Positions 1-8,736 of a DNA stretch of 33,165 nucleotides are shown piece after piece. The position numbers and the translations under genes are program-made. The stretch's first letter is position 1. Each line of letters begins with the position of its first letter. The stretch comes from Firmicutes bacterium HGW-Firmicutes-21 (GTDB lineage: Bacteria; Bacillota; Clostridia; Oscillospirales; CAG-382), in contig PGZT01000008.1 in NCBI GenBank assembly GCA_002841455.1, positions 1-33,165 of the forward strand, given 5' to 3'. The notes beneath the pieces are model-generated. The model was given only the letters and a program-made list of their open reading frames with translations. It made no database searches and was not told the origin of the DNA.

Positions 1-478
1 TAAGCGGAAAATCCTCAAAAACCAGTCGTTTTACCGATTCGCACCCTAACTCGGGGAAGGCGACTTCATCACAGCTCTTTATATGCTTTGCCGCGACCGC
101 ACCCGCTCCGCCGATTGCTATAAAGTAAACGCTTTTATTGCGTACCAGTGCATCAATAATAACCTTATTGCGGTCTCCCTTGCCGATTGCTGCGGCAAGT
201 CCGCAGTCAAAGAGTTGCGGATAACCGTCCATCCTGCCGCTTGTGGTGGGACCGAACGAGCCGCATACCCTACCGTGCTTTGCGGGGGTTGGACCCGCAT
301 AATATATTACACCGTCCTTTAACGGGAACGGCAGAGCGGCGCCCTCTTCCATCAGAGCCACTATTTGCCTATGAGCGGCGTCCCGTGCGGTATAAACCAC
401 TCCGGATAAAAGAATCTCCTCCCCGCAGGAAAGGCTCTGTGCCCATTCTCTTATATTAACGGTATTAAATTTTTTCAC
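1..478 (-). CDS. Fumarate hydratase (class I Fe-S hydro-lyase) C-terminal/beta subunit, partial; runs off the window edge
   Basis: Reverse translation from a GTG start (476-478) reads VKKFNTVNIREWAQSLSCGEEILLSGVVYTARDAAHRQIVALMEEGAALPFPLKDGVIYYAGPTPAKHGRVCGSFGPTTSGRMDGYPQLFDCGLAAAIGKGD..., typical of the fumarase/tartrate dehydratase beta region (YYAGPTP, GPTTSGRMD, GKGD). Not in the ORF track, probably because of the GTG start and missing stop. Confidence 0.88.
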   Translation of the reverse strand, partial: MKKFNTVNIREWAQSLSCGEEILLSGVVYTARDAAHRQIVALMEEGAALPFPLKDGVIYYAGPTPAKHGRVCGSFGPTTSGRMDGYPQLFDCGLAAAIGKGDRNKVIIDALVRNKSVYFIAIGGAGAVAAKHIKSCDEVAFPELGCESVKRLVFEDFPL

Positions 479-493
479 TTTTTCTACCTTTAA

Positions 494-1105
494 TTACCTT
501 TTGATTGTTATAAGCGCTTCCACTTCTGCTATTGCTTCATAAATATGCTTGCGGGCCTGCTCAAGTCCCGCATTTATAAAAACCTGCTTTTTTTCATATT
601 CATCTATCGCCTTATAAACGCTCTCCGCGCGCTTGCTCGCTTCCTCAACAAGACGGTTTATTTCCTCACCGGCTTCGTCGGTTGCCTTTGCGAGTATATC
701 CTTAGCTTCCCTCTGTGCTGTTTTAACTATCTCCTCCGCACGCACATCGGCTACCAAAAGTCTCTCACCCATCCGCTCACACAGCTTTTTATAATCACCG
801 TTTTCCTCTGTTCTTATAATCGGTTCTACCGGAGCGGTGATTTTTTCTACAGACGGCTTTTGCTGTTCTATAAAATTCTGCCTCTCTGCGTTTAACCGCT
901 GAACCTCTTCGGTGAGTCGCTCATTGATAGCAATGGTTTCCTCAAAGCGTTGTTTTATCTCTATTATTTCGCCGCTGAGCTTTCGTGTCTCTGTGGCGAA
1001 ATCCTGCTGTTTTTGCTGTAGCTCTGTGTTGAGCTTTATTATAAACGCTTCAACCTCGTCGGGACTGTATCCCTTGAATACTTTTGTAAAATATATCTTG
1101 TTCAA
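494..1105 (-). CDS. DivIVA domain-containing protein
   Basis: N-terminus FTKVFKGYSPDEVEAFI followed by a long coiled coil is typical of DivIVA/GpsB-like proteins. Confidence 0.85.
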   Translation of the reverse strand: MNKIYFTKVFKGYSPDEVEAFIIKLNTELQQKQQDFATETRKLSGEIIEIKQRFEETIAINERLTEEVQRLNAERQNFIEQQKPSVEKITAPVEPIIRTEENGDYKKLCERMGERLLVADVRAEEIVKTAQREAKDILAKATDEAGEEINRLVEEASKRAESVYKAIDEYEKKQVFINAGLEQARKHIYEAIAEVEALITIKR

Positions 1106-1218
1106 CTTTTTCTCCCCCTAAATTTATAAAATAAACATAGCTTCTCTATTTTATTTGAATAATAGCATAAAATGCCGTGAATGTCAACATTTTCCGTTTT
1201 ATGCAATATAGCTCGTTG

Positions 1219-1971
1219 TTATAATCTGCGCATTGTCAGGCTGTGAGGCAGCAGCTTTGTTAAAACTCTGTACAGCTTGTATATAAATCTGTTTGTATAA
1301 ACAGCTCTGCCCTTTTTTGCTTTTATTATTGAAATTCGTACCACTTCCGATGTTTTGCACCTCGGGAGTAGCGAAAACAGCCTTGACCTTCCCTCAATAC
1401 CCGCAACGGCCATGAATTCCGTATCCATAGGTCCGGGGCAGACGGCAAGTACATTTATTCCCCTTTCTTTCAGCTCGTTCCGCAAGCCGAGTGAGAAGGA
1501 CAATATATATGCCTTTGTTGAGCTGTATACCGTCATTCGAGGAGTGGGGCAAAAAGCCGCAATGGAACAGACATTAATTATATTCGAGCCTTTTTTCATG
1601 TAAGGCACGGTAAGTAACGCTATCGCTGTCAGCGAGGCACAGTTGAGCATAACCATATCGGTTTGGTCCTTAAGTGGGATTTTTACCGCTTCACCGAGCT
1701 TTCCGTATCCTGCATTGTTAACAAGCATAACGACCTCCGGGTTTTTCTCGGCGAGTAAATTTCTGTATTCCGTAAAACTGTCGTTATCGGTCAGATCGAG
1801 CGGCAATACAAGGCTCGTTACATTCGGAACCTTATCCGCAAGCTCTTTAAGCTTACTCTCCCTGCGGGCAATCAGCCAGAACTCCTCCACCTCCGGACAT
1901 AGCTCCGTCAACGCTATAAAATACTCACTGCCCAATCCGGAGGAAGCTCCTGTAATAATAGCTGTTTTCAT
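1219..1971 (-). CDS. SDR family NAD(P)-dependent oxidoreductase
   Basis: TGASSGLG cofactor motif, NNAG, YSSTKAY (YxxxK), CPGPMDTEF. Start at MKTAIITG (1971) preferred over the 2091 ORF start. Confidence 0.88.
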   Translation of the reverse strand: MKTAIITGASSGLGSEYFIALTELCPEVEEFWLIARRESKLKELADKVPNVTSLVLPLDLTDNDSFTEYRNLLAEKNPEVVMLVNNAGYGKLGEAVKIPLKDQTDMVMLNCASLTAIALLTVPYMKKGSNIINVCSIAAFCPTPRMTVYSSTKAYILSFSLGLRNELKERGINVLAVCPGPMDTEFMAVAGIEGRSRLFSLLPRCKTSEVVRISIIKAKKGRAVYTNRFIYKLYRVLTKLLPHSLTMRRL

Positions 1972-2119
1972 AACCGTCCCCTTCGTTAATGTTAAAATAC
2001 TGATTACCCGAATAATACCATAAATAAAACCCGTTTTAAATATCTTTTGCAAAATAATATTCGGTATGCAAATATATCCGTATCCTGTCATATATATTTA
2101 CATAAAGGATTGATGTGTA

Positions 2120-3409
2120 TTGTCTGCTGAGGGAGTAAAAAACATAATTTGGGGTATGCCGACGGTATTTCTTATCCTTGTCATAGGAATATATTTTACA
2201 TTTCGCAGCGGCTGGTTCCCTATTGTCGGAATAAAGGAAATAACAAAACGCACACTCGGCTCGCTGAAAAAATCGAACGAAAAAGACGGCGACACAAAAA
2301 CCAAGGGCGGAGTTACCCCCTTTATGGCTGTTGCCACCGCTATCGGCGGAACCGTCGGAGTGGGTAGTATAGTCGGTGTCGGTTACGCAATCGCCACAGG
2401 CGGAGCGGGCAGTATTTTCTGGATGTGGGTTAGCGGCTTTTTCGGAATGATGATAAAATATGCCGAGGTTGCGATTGCGGTTAATCATCGCAAAAAAACC
2501 GAAAAAGGCTTTGCAGGCGGAGCTATGTACTGTCTTTCTTCCTTCGGCTATAAGAAGTTAGGCGTTCTGTTCTGCTTTCTCTGTATATTTGCTTCATTTG
2601 GGGTAGGTAACCTTGCTCAGACCAACGCAGTATCGTTAATTCTTGACGACATCGGCGTTTCTCCCATTATAACCGCAGCCCTGCTCTCCTTTTTCTTTTC
2701 GCTCATTATTTTCGGCGGACAACAAAAAATCGCTAAAATAAGCTCGGTTGTCGTCCCCCTCGTATCCCTTGTTTACCTTTCCTGCTCGCTTTACATAATA
2801 CTGCTCTTTCTTCCGCAGATACCAGCCGCATTCGGTAACATTTTCGGCGAAGCGTTTGGTTTTACAGCGGCTGTGGGCGGGTTTTCCGGTGCTTTAATCT
2901 CACGGGCGATACGGGTCGGCTTCGCAAGAGGGGTGTTCTCAAACGAGGCGGGAATGGGTTCCTCCCCAATTGCACATGCCGCCGCCGAGGACGCAACTCC
3001 GCACACGCAGGGCATGTGGGGGATAACCGAGATATTTATAGACACCTTCGTCGTTTCCACCATAACGGGGCTTATCCTTCTCTGTGCGGGGACAACCGAG
3101 GTTGGCGAGCTGTTTCATCACTGCTTCGGTTATTACGGCAGACCGCTGCTTGCGGTGCTTCTGACCGTGTTCGCCTTTGCATCAATGATAAGCTGGTGCT
3201 TTTACAGCGAGGGCTGTATTATATTCCTGTCCAAAAAGAAGGTGTATTTATCCCTTTACCGTGTTATCGCCGTTTTCGCAGCTTTTGCGGGCGCACTTGT
3301 TTCGGTTACGGTGATATGGGATATGGCTGATATTCTGAACGGGCTGATGATTTTCCCCAACCTGTTCTTATTGTTTATAAGACGGCACGAAATAACAAAA
3401 AGAGGTTAA
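2120..3409 (+). CDS. Sodium:alanine symporter (AGCS) family protein
   Basis: Multi-pass membrane protein with GGTVGVGSIVGVGYAIATGGAGSIFWMW and ARGVFSNEAGMGSSPIAHAAA, characteristic of AGCS. TTG start. Confidence 0.87.
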   Translation: MSAEGVKNIIWGMPTVFLILVIGIYFTFRSGWFPIVGIKEITKRTLGSLKKSNEKDGDTKTKGGVTPFMAVATAIGGTVGVGSIVGVGYAIATGGAGSIFWMWVSGFFGMMIKYAEVAIAVNHRKKTEKGFAGGAMYCLSSFGYKKLGVLFCFLCIFASFGVGNLAQTNAVSLILDDIGVSPIITAALLSFFFSLIIFGGQQKIAKISSVVVPLVSLVYLSCSLYIILLFLPQIPAAFGNIFGEAFGFTAAVGGFSGALISRAIRVGFARGVFSNEAGMGSSPIAHAAAEDATPHTQGMWGITEIFIDTFVVSTITGLILLCAGTTEVGELFHHCFGYYGRPLLAVLLTVFAFASMISWCFYSEGCIIFLSKKKVYLSLYRVIAVFAAFAGALVSVTVIWDMADILNGLMIFPNLFLLFIRRHEITKRG

Positions 3410-3414
3410 ATTCC

Positions 3415-3484
3415 GAAGGATAAATCTTTCAGATACGGTTTTATGCCTAACCGCAGGAGGTGCGGTTATCCGGTCTACACCGGA
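3415..3484 (+). ncRNA. Structured leader/repeat element, copy A (three consecutive hairpins)
   Basis: GAAGGATAAATCTTTC (3415-3430), TAACCGCA-GGAGG-TGCGGTTA (3448-3468), TCCGGT-CTAC-ACCGGA (3469-3484). Homologous to the reverse complement of 30822-30894, with compensatory changes in the stems. Ends ~20 nt before the P-type ATPase start. Confidence 0.6.
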
Positions 3485-3503
3485 GAAAGGACTGTTCATA
3501 TAT

Positions 3504-6011
3504 ATGTGGCATTCGAAAACAACGGCGTTTATATGTGATAAGCTTAACACCTCAAAGGAGGGTTTAAGCTCGGCAGAGGCATCTGCACGGTTAAACGCAA
3601 ACGGAAAAAATCTGTTGGAGCATAAGAAAAAGAAGAGCGTGGTAACTCGTTTCTTTATTGCAATGACAGACAAAATGACGGTCATTCTGCTGATAGCGGC
3701 GGCTGTTTCCTTCGCCGCTTCCGCAATAAGCGGAGAGAAGAATGCCGATCCATTAATAATCTTGATGATAGTGGTATTAAACGCCGCTATAGGCGTTTTT
3801 CAAGAGAGTAAAGCGGAAAAGGCTCTTGAGGCGCTCCGCTCGCTATCCTCTCCCGAGACAACCGTTGTCAGGGATAAAAGAGCGGTTAAAATAAAAAGCG
3901 AGGATATTGCGATAGGGGATTTTGTTTTATTGGAGAAGGGCTGCTTTGTCCCTGCCGATATAAGGCTGACAGACTCAAATGAGCTTATTATCGACGAATC
4001 TGCTCTTACCGGGGAATCTCTGGGAGTGAATAAGCAGGCGGATATTTTGTTCCCCGAAAAAACACATATAACCGATATACACAATATGGCTTGGTCGGGA
4101 ACGGCAATTGTAGGCGGCAGAGGGAGCGGCATTGCGGTTGCAACGGGAATGAACACCTATGTCGGCAGTATCGCAAAAATGCTGGACGGGGACAGCGGGC
4201 AGAAAACACCGCTTCAGCAGCGGTTATCCAAGGTAAGCGGTGTGCTGGGAAATGCCGCACTTATAATATGCGCGGTTATTTTTATACTGTCCATTATAGA
4301 AGGTCTGCCCGCAAGCGAGATGTTCCTGACCTCGGTCAGTCTCTCGGTGGCTGCGATACCCGAAGGGTTGCCCGCTATTGTAACCATAGTGCTGTCTATC
4401 GGAGTGCAGATGATGGCAAGGCAGAAGGCAGTGGTAAAGCGGCTGCCGGCCGTGGAGACCTTGGGCTGTGCGAGTGTAATCTGCTCCGACAAGACCGGAA
4501 CCCTTACGCAGAACAAAATGACGGTCACAGAGGTGTTCGGAGACGCAAAAAAGCTCTCTCTTCCCTTTATATTATGCAATAATTTCTCCTCACCGACCGA
4601 AACCGCTCTATTGGATTATGCAAAAATGTTTGTTCCCGATACAGATGCGATAATCACAAAATTCGAGCGGATAAACGAAATACCGTTTGACTCCAAAAAG
4701 AAGCTGATGGTAACCACCCATAAATACGGCAGCCGTTTCGTAATCTACATAAAAGGAGCGCCCGATGTATTACTTCCGCTCTGCCGAGGCGGTAAAGGTG
4801 CGGCGGAACGAGCGGTATCCGATATGGCGGGCAGGGCGCTTAGGGTAATGGCGTTTGCAAGGGCGGAGAGTGCTTTGCCCCCCGCAGACCCGTTTGAAGC
4901 AAGTTATGAGCTGGTCGGTCTCTGCGGTATGCTGGACCCTCCCCGTCCGGAGGTGTATGAGGCGGTTGCGGTTTGCAAAAGAGCAGGTATCCGCCCTGTT
5001 ATGATAACAGGCGATCATCTCGACACTGCTATCGCAATCGGAAAAAGCATAGGTATTTATAACGACGGCGACGAGTGTCATACGGAAAAGGAGCTTGAAC
5101 ACTTAGACAAGCGTCAGCTTGCTGAAGCGGTAACCAAATGTAGTATTTTTGCACGAACCACTCCCGAATTCAAGGTGAAAATCGTTGAGGCGTATCAGCA
5201 AAACGGTATGGTTGTTGCAATGACGGGCGACGGAGTGAACGACGCACCCGCACTTAAAAAAGCGGATATAGGTTGCGCCATGGGCATAAGCGGAACCGAT
5301 GTCGCAAAGCAGGCTGCCGACCTGATACTTACCGACGACAATTTTTCTACCATTATCGAGGCTGTAAGGCAGGGCAGAGGTATTTATTCCAATATAAAAA
5401 AGGCTGTGCATTTTCTGCTCTCTTGCAATATCGGTGAGATAATAACGGTTTTCGCAGCTATTCTTTTGGGGCTTCCCTCTCCGCTGACGGCAATACAACT
5501 GCTCTGGGTAAACCTTGTGACCGACAGCCTGCCCGCAATATCACTCGGCTTGGAGAAAACCGAACGGGATGTAATGAAGCAGAAACCGATAAAAAAGGGG
5601 GAATCGTTATTTTCCGGAGGTATGGTTCTCGAAATGGCCGCCGGTGGTATTTTAATAGGAGTCCTGTCCCTTATCGCCTACATAATCGGCATAAGGCTGG
5701 GAGGTCAATCGCTGGGCAGGACAATGTGCTTTCTGGTTCTGTCGATTTCGCAGCTGTTTCATTCCTTTAATCTGCACAGCAGAAGATCGCTGTTCAAGTC
5801 AAGTATTTTGAGCAACCCCTTTTTAGTGCTTTCCTTCTTCGTCTGCCTTTCCCTTCAGCTTGCGGTGGTTTTAATTCCGTTACTCTCCGGACTCTTCGGA
5901 ACGGTGATGATGAACGGTCGTGAATGGGCGATTGTTTTCCTGCTGGCGGTTGTTCCCCTTGCCGCATCCGAAATTTACAAATCGTTAATTAAGTTTTGCA
6001 GTAATAATTAA
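3504..6011 (+). CDS. Cation-translocating P-type ATPase (Ca2+-transporting type)
   Basis: SDKTGTLTQNKM phosphorylation site, TGES, PEGLPA, TGDGVNDAPALKKADIG, cation ATPase C-terminal region. Confidence 0.93.
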   Translation: MWHSKTTAFICDKLNTSKEGLSSAEASARLNANGKNLLEHKKKKSVVTRFFIAMTDKMTVILLIAAAVSFAASAISGEKNADPLIILMIVVLNAAIGVFQESKAEKALEALRSLSSPETTVVRDKRAVKIKSEDIAIGDFVLLEKGCFVPADIRLTDSNELIIDESALTGESLGVNKQADILFPEKTHITDIHNMAWSGTAIVGGRGSGIAVATGMNTYVGSIAKMLDGDSGQKTPLQQRLSKVSGVLGNAALIICAVIFILSIIEGLPASEMFLTSVSLSVAAIPEGLPAIVTIVLSIGVQMMARQKAVVKRLPAVETLGCASVICSDKTGTLTQNKMTVTEVFGDAKKLSLPFILCNNFSSPTETALLDYAKMFVPDTDAIITKFERINEIPFDSKKKLMVTTHKYGSRFVIYIKGAPDVLLPLCRGGKGAAERAVSDMAGRALRVMAFARAESALPPADPFEASYELVGLCGMLDPPRPEVYEAVAVCKRAGIRPVMITGDHLDTAIAIGKSIGIYNDGDECHTEKELEHLDKRQLAEAVTKCSIFARTTPEFKVKIVEAYQQNGMVVAMTGDGVNDAPALKKADIGCAMGISGTDVAKQAADLILTDDNFSTIIEAVRQGRGIYSNIKKAVHFLLSCNIGEIITVFAAILLGLPSPLTAIQLLWVNLVTDSLPAISLGLEKTERDVMKQKPIKKGESLFSGGMVLEMAAGGILIGVLSLIAYIIGIRLGGQSLGRTMCFLVLSISQLFHSFNLHSRRSLFKSSILSNPFLVLSFFVCLSLQLAVVLIPLLSGLFGTVMMNGREWAIVFLLAVVPLAASEIYKSLIKFCSNN

Positions 6012-6061
6012 TTATTAGTATGGTACAATTCCCCTTGTATGATAAATTTGGGGGTTGTTAA

Positions 6062-7087
6062 ATGGAAAAAAAGTTGCCTGTTATCGGAGAAAAAGCATTA
6101 ATCCTTTGCGAAGATAACGGAAAATATCTCCGTACACACGGACGATATACAATAAAACAAGGATGTCTTGCTTTTGACTGGTCTAACAGCGGCATCAGCT
6201 TTAACTTTATGGGAACCGGTTTTATTCTGTCTTTCGGAAGGTATAATGCCGATGAACCCGCATATGTGAAGGTCTATCTTAACGGTGTCGAGCACCGTTA
6301 TGCGGTTTCGACAGGTAAAGAGAAAATTATATACGAGAACCTCCCCGAGAAAAGGCACAGAGTTACCGTTTTAAGGGTTACGGAAGGCGATTCACCCCTT
6401 TTGTTAAAGGACCTTGTACTGTTCGGCATGGACCATAAGTTTATGGCACCGCCGTTTGATAAACCGAGAAAGATTGAGTTCATTGGCGACTCCATAACCA
6501 GCGGTTACGGCGTTATTGCAAATCCGAGCGAGAGTGCTTACCACACCTTCCAGCAGGACAGCACCATGACCTATGCCTTCTTTACTGCAAAAGAACTGGA
6601 GGCGGATGCCAATTATATCTGCATCTCCGGCAAGGGTATTGTATGCAATTGCAACGGCGAGAAGGATAACGAGGAAATACCGCTGTTTTTCGAATACGCT
6701 TCGAGGGAAAAGGAGCCTTGGGATTTCTCGGTCTGGACTCCTAATATAGTTGTTATTAACGCAGGCACAAACGATGTTGCCGGAGCTATACACGACCAGA
6801 CCTTTACCGAGGCATCGGTTGGTTTTCTTAATCTTATCCGTTCAAGGTACCCCGACTCACATATTATATGGGTTTACGGAATGATGAACGATAAATATGT
6901 TTCGGCAATAAAATCAGCGGTCAAGGAACTTAATAAAACCGACGACAAGGTGCATTTTCTCTATGTTGAAAGCATAAATCAGCTCCAGGGCGAGACCGGA
7001 GCCAACGGACATCCAAACACAAGAGCGAATATGCGTGTCTCAAAACTTTTAGTAAAGAAAATAAAATCCGTTACAAACTGGAAGTAA
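6062..7087 (+). CDS. SGNH/GDSL hydrolase family protein (CE2-type carbohydrate esterase-like)
   Basis: IEFIGDSITSGYG (block I) and VVINAGTNDVA; N-terminal beta-sandwich region as in CE2 esterases. Strong SD-like gggggtt and ATG. Confidence 0.82.
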   Translation: MEKKLPVIGEKALILCEDNGKYLRTHGRYTIKQGCLAFDWSNSGISFNFMGTGFILSFGRYNADEPAYVKVYLNGVEHRYAVSTGKEKIIYENLPEKRHRVTVLRVTEGDSPLLLKDLVLFGMDHKFMAPPFDKPRKIEFIGDSITSGYGVIANPSESAYHTFQQDSTMTYAFFTAKELEADANYICISGKGIVCNCNGEKDNEEIPLFFEYASREKEPWDFSVWTPNIVVINAGTNDVAGAIHDQTFTEASVGFLNLIRSRYPDSHIIWVYGMMNDKYVSAIKSAVKELNKTDDKVHFLYVESINQLQGETGANGHPNTRANMRVSKLLVKKIKSVTNWK

Positions 7088-7102
7088 AACTGAATAATAA
7101 GC

Positions 7103-7147
7103 AAATAACCGCATTGATACATTATTAAGTACCAATGCGGTTATATT
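7103..7147. terminator. Bidirectional intrinsic terminator between convergent genes
   Basis: ATAACCGCATTG (7105-7116) / CAATGCGGTTAT (7133-7144) inverted repeat between convergent CDSs. Confidence 0.7.
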
Positions 7148-7157
7148 TAATACTGCT

Positions 7158-7898
7158 TTATATTAGCTTTTTCAAATTGGTATAGCATCTTGCTATTGAT
7201 TCAAAATCGTCCTGTGCGTCCTTCTCAACAATCACCCAGGCACACTCGGGTGTGTTTTTCGATATGTCGATTACCGCTTTCCAGTCAATATCATCCTCAC
7301 CGATGACACAGTCATAAGCCTTTTCCTTAGAGAATGCCTTGTAATGCACGGTTACGCCCTTATCTGCGAATCTTTTATACAGTGCAATCGGGTCCTGTCC
7401 TCCGTTGAGCGCATTGCCGATATCGAGCTGCATAATAAAATCGCTCGGAGTTTGTTCTCCTATCATTTCCCATGCGCATTTTCCGTTTTCAAGTATGATC
7501 ATCTCACCCTTGTGAGCATGGAATCCAAAAACAAACCCCTCCTCACGAAAGCGTGCATTAAGCTTATTGAAGGCACAGATGGTTTCCTGCCATTCGGCAA
7601 CCGTTTTCTGGGGCATCCACGGAACAACCACATATTTACAGCCCAATTTCTTCATGTAGCTTATTGTATTAACAACCTTTTCCTCGGTCTCGAATTCCGC
7701 CCAACCTGTGTGGAAGCCGCATAGCTCCAGTCCGAATTCATCAAGGCAGGAACGCAGGAACTCCGCCGAATGAGTGGCGAGCGCTCCGAAAAGCTCAACT
7801 CCGTCATAGCCTATCTCCTTTACCCTTTTAAAGCTTTGCTTTACATCAGCGGCGTAAGCGTCTCTTACCGAGTAGATTTGAACACCTAACTTAAACAT
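7158..7898 (-). CDS. Sugar phosphate isomerase/epimerase (xylose isomerase-like TIM barrel)
   Basis: KLGVQIYSVRDAY..., GYDGVELFG, LDIGNA, HYKAFSKEK pattern of the AP_endonuc_2-like family. Confidence 0.85.
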   Translation of the reverse strand: MFKLGVQIYSVRDAYAADVKQSFKRVKEIGYDGVELFGALATHSAEFLRSCLDEFGLELCGFHTGWAEFETEEKVVNTISYMKKLGCKYVVVPWMPQKTVAEWQETICAFNKLNARFREEGFVFGFHAHKGEMIILENGKCAWEMIGEQTPSDFIMQLDIGNALNGGQDPIALYKRFADKGVTVHYKAFSKEKAYDCVIGEDDIDWKAVIDISKNTPECAWVIVEKDAQDDFESIARCYTNLKKLI

Positions 7899-7926
7899 AA
7901 AATACCTCCATCATTTAATTATATTT

Positions 7927-8736
7927 CTATATTATTTTTACGGCGAGGGCAGGGGCAGCAACCGAAAGGTTGATGTCGCCGCCGTTGCCGTTTACACAGA
8001 CCTTAGCGCCGCAGGAGGCAAGCTTGCCCTTGCATTCACCGTATGCAATCTGCGGACGGTTGTTGTTCTCGCTTAAATGCGCAAGAACTATGCTTCTCGC
8101 ACCCTTTTCAACTAAAATGGGCAGGAAGTCGGCACAGTCTGCGTTGGAAAGATGACCTTTGTTACCGAGTATCCGCTTTTTCAGGAAATAGGGATAATCA
8201 CCTCTCCGCAGCATATCGGTGTCGTGGTTAGACTCTATTACCACATAATCACAGCCTATAAGCATTTTTGCGACATTGCCGCTCATATGTCCGATATCGG
8301 TCGCATAGCCGAGCGTTTTAGCGCCAAGCTCAATCCTGAACCCCACGCTTGCAAGCGAATCGTGCGGAGTAGCTACCGAACAAATCCGCATATTATCGAA
8401 CGATACGCATTTATTCTCTTCAAGCTCATGCATAATATCTGCCGTCTCCGGCTGCATCTGTGCAATACTACCCGCAGACAGAAAGGGAGCATATATCGGT
8501 ATTTTATAATGCTTGGAAATTATCTGCAAGCCGTTTATATGGTCCTTATGCTCATGGGTTATAAAAATCGCCTTAATGTTTTTTATGCTTGTCCCGATGT
8601 CGTTTAACGAGCAGCATATACGCCGTGCGGAAACGCCGGCATCGATGAGTATTTCATCACTGCCGCATTTTACATATGCGACATTCCCCCTTGAGGAGGA
8701 AAAGAGCATATACGCCTTCAGGTCGTTTTCACACAT
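7927..8736 (-). CDS. MBL fold metallo-hydrolase (YycJ/WalJ-like)
   Basis: SSSRGNVAYVKCGSDEILIDAG, THEHKDHINGL, YVVIESNHD, LAHLSENNN match the YycJ-type metallo-beta-lactamase fold. Confidence 0.87.
   Translation of the reverse strand: MCENDLKAYMLFSSSRGNVAYVKCGSDEILIDAGVSARRICCSLNDIGTSIKNIKAIFITHEHKDHINGLQIISKHYKIPIYAPFLSAGSIAQMQPETADIMHELEENKCVSFDNMRICSVATPHDSLASVGFRIELGAKTLGYATDIGHMSGNVAKMLIGCDYVVIESNHDTDMLRRGDYPYFLKKRILGNKGHLSNADCADFLPILVEKGARSIVLAHLSENNNRPQIAYGECKGKLASCGAKVCVNGNGGDINLSVAAPALAVKII

Noticed and set aside
83-459. Overlapping plus- and minus-strand ORFs (83..322, 187..459, 118..300)
   Set aside because: They overlap the partial fumarate hydratase beta reading frame, have no recognisable motifs, and look like shadow ORFs.
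2036-2488. 150-aa minus ORF antisense to the AGCS symporter
   Set aside because: Low-complexity shadow translation overlapping a clear transporter CDS; no SD or motif.
3415-3484. yybP-ykoY (Mn2+) riboswitch, which often precedes P-type cation ATPases
   Set aside because: The expected conserved internal-loop sequences are not recognisable, and the paralogous copy lies before a DNA glycosylase.
3415-3484. Classic MITE/insertion sequence explanation for the two element copies
   Set aside because: No clear terminal inverted repeats or target-site duplications, and differences are concentrated as compensatory stem changes. Not fully excluded; kept as an alternative in the finding.
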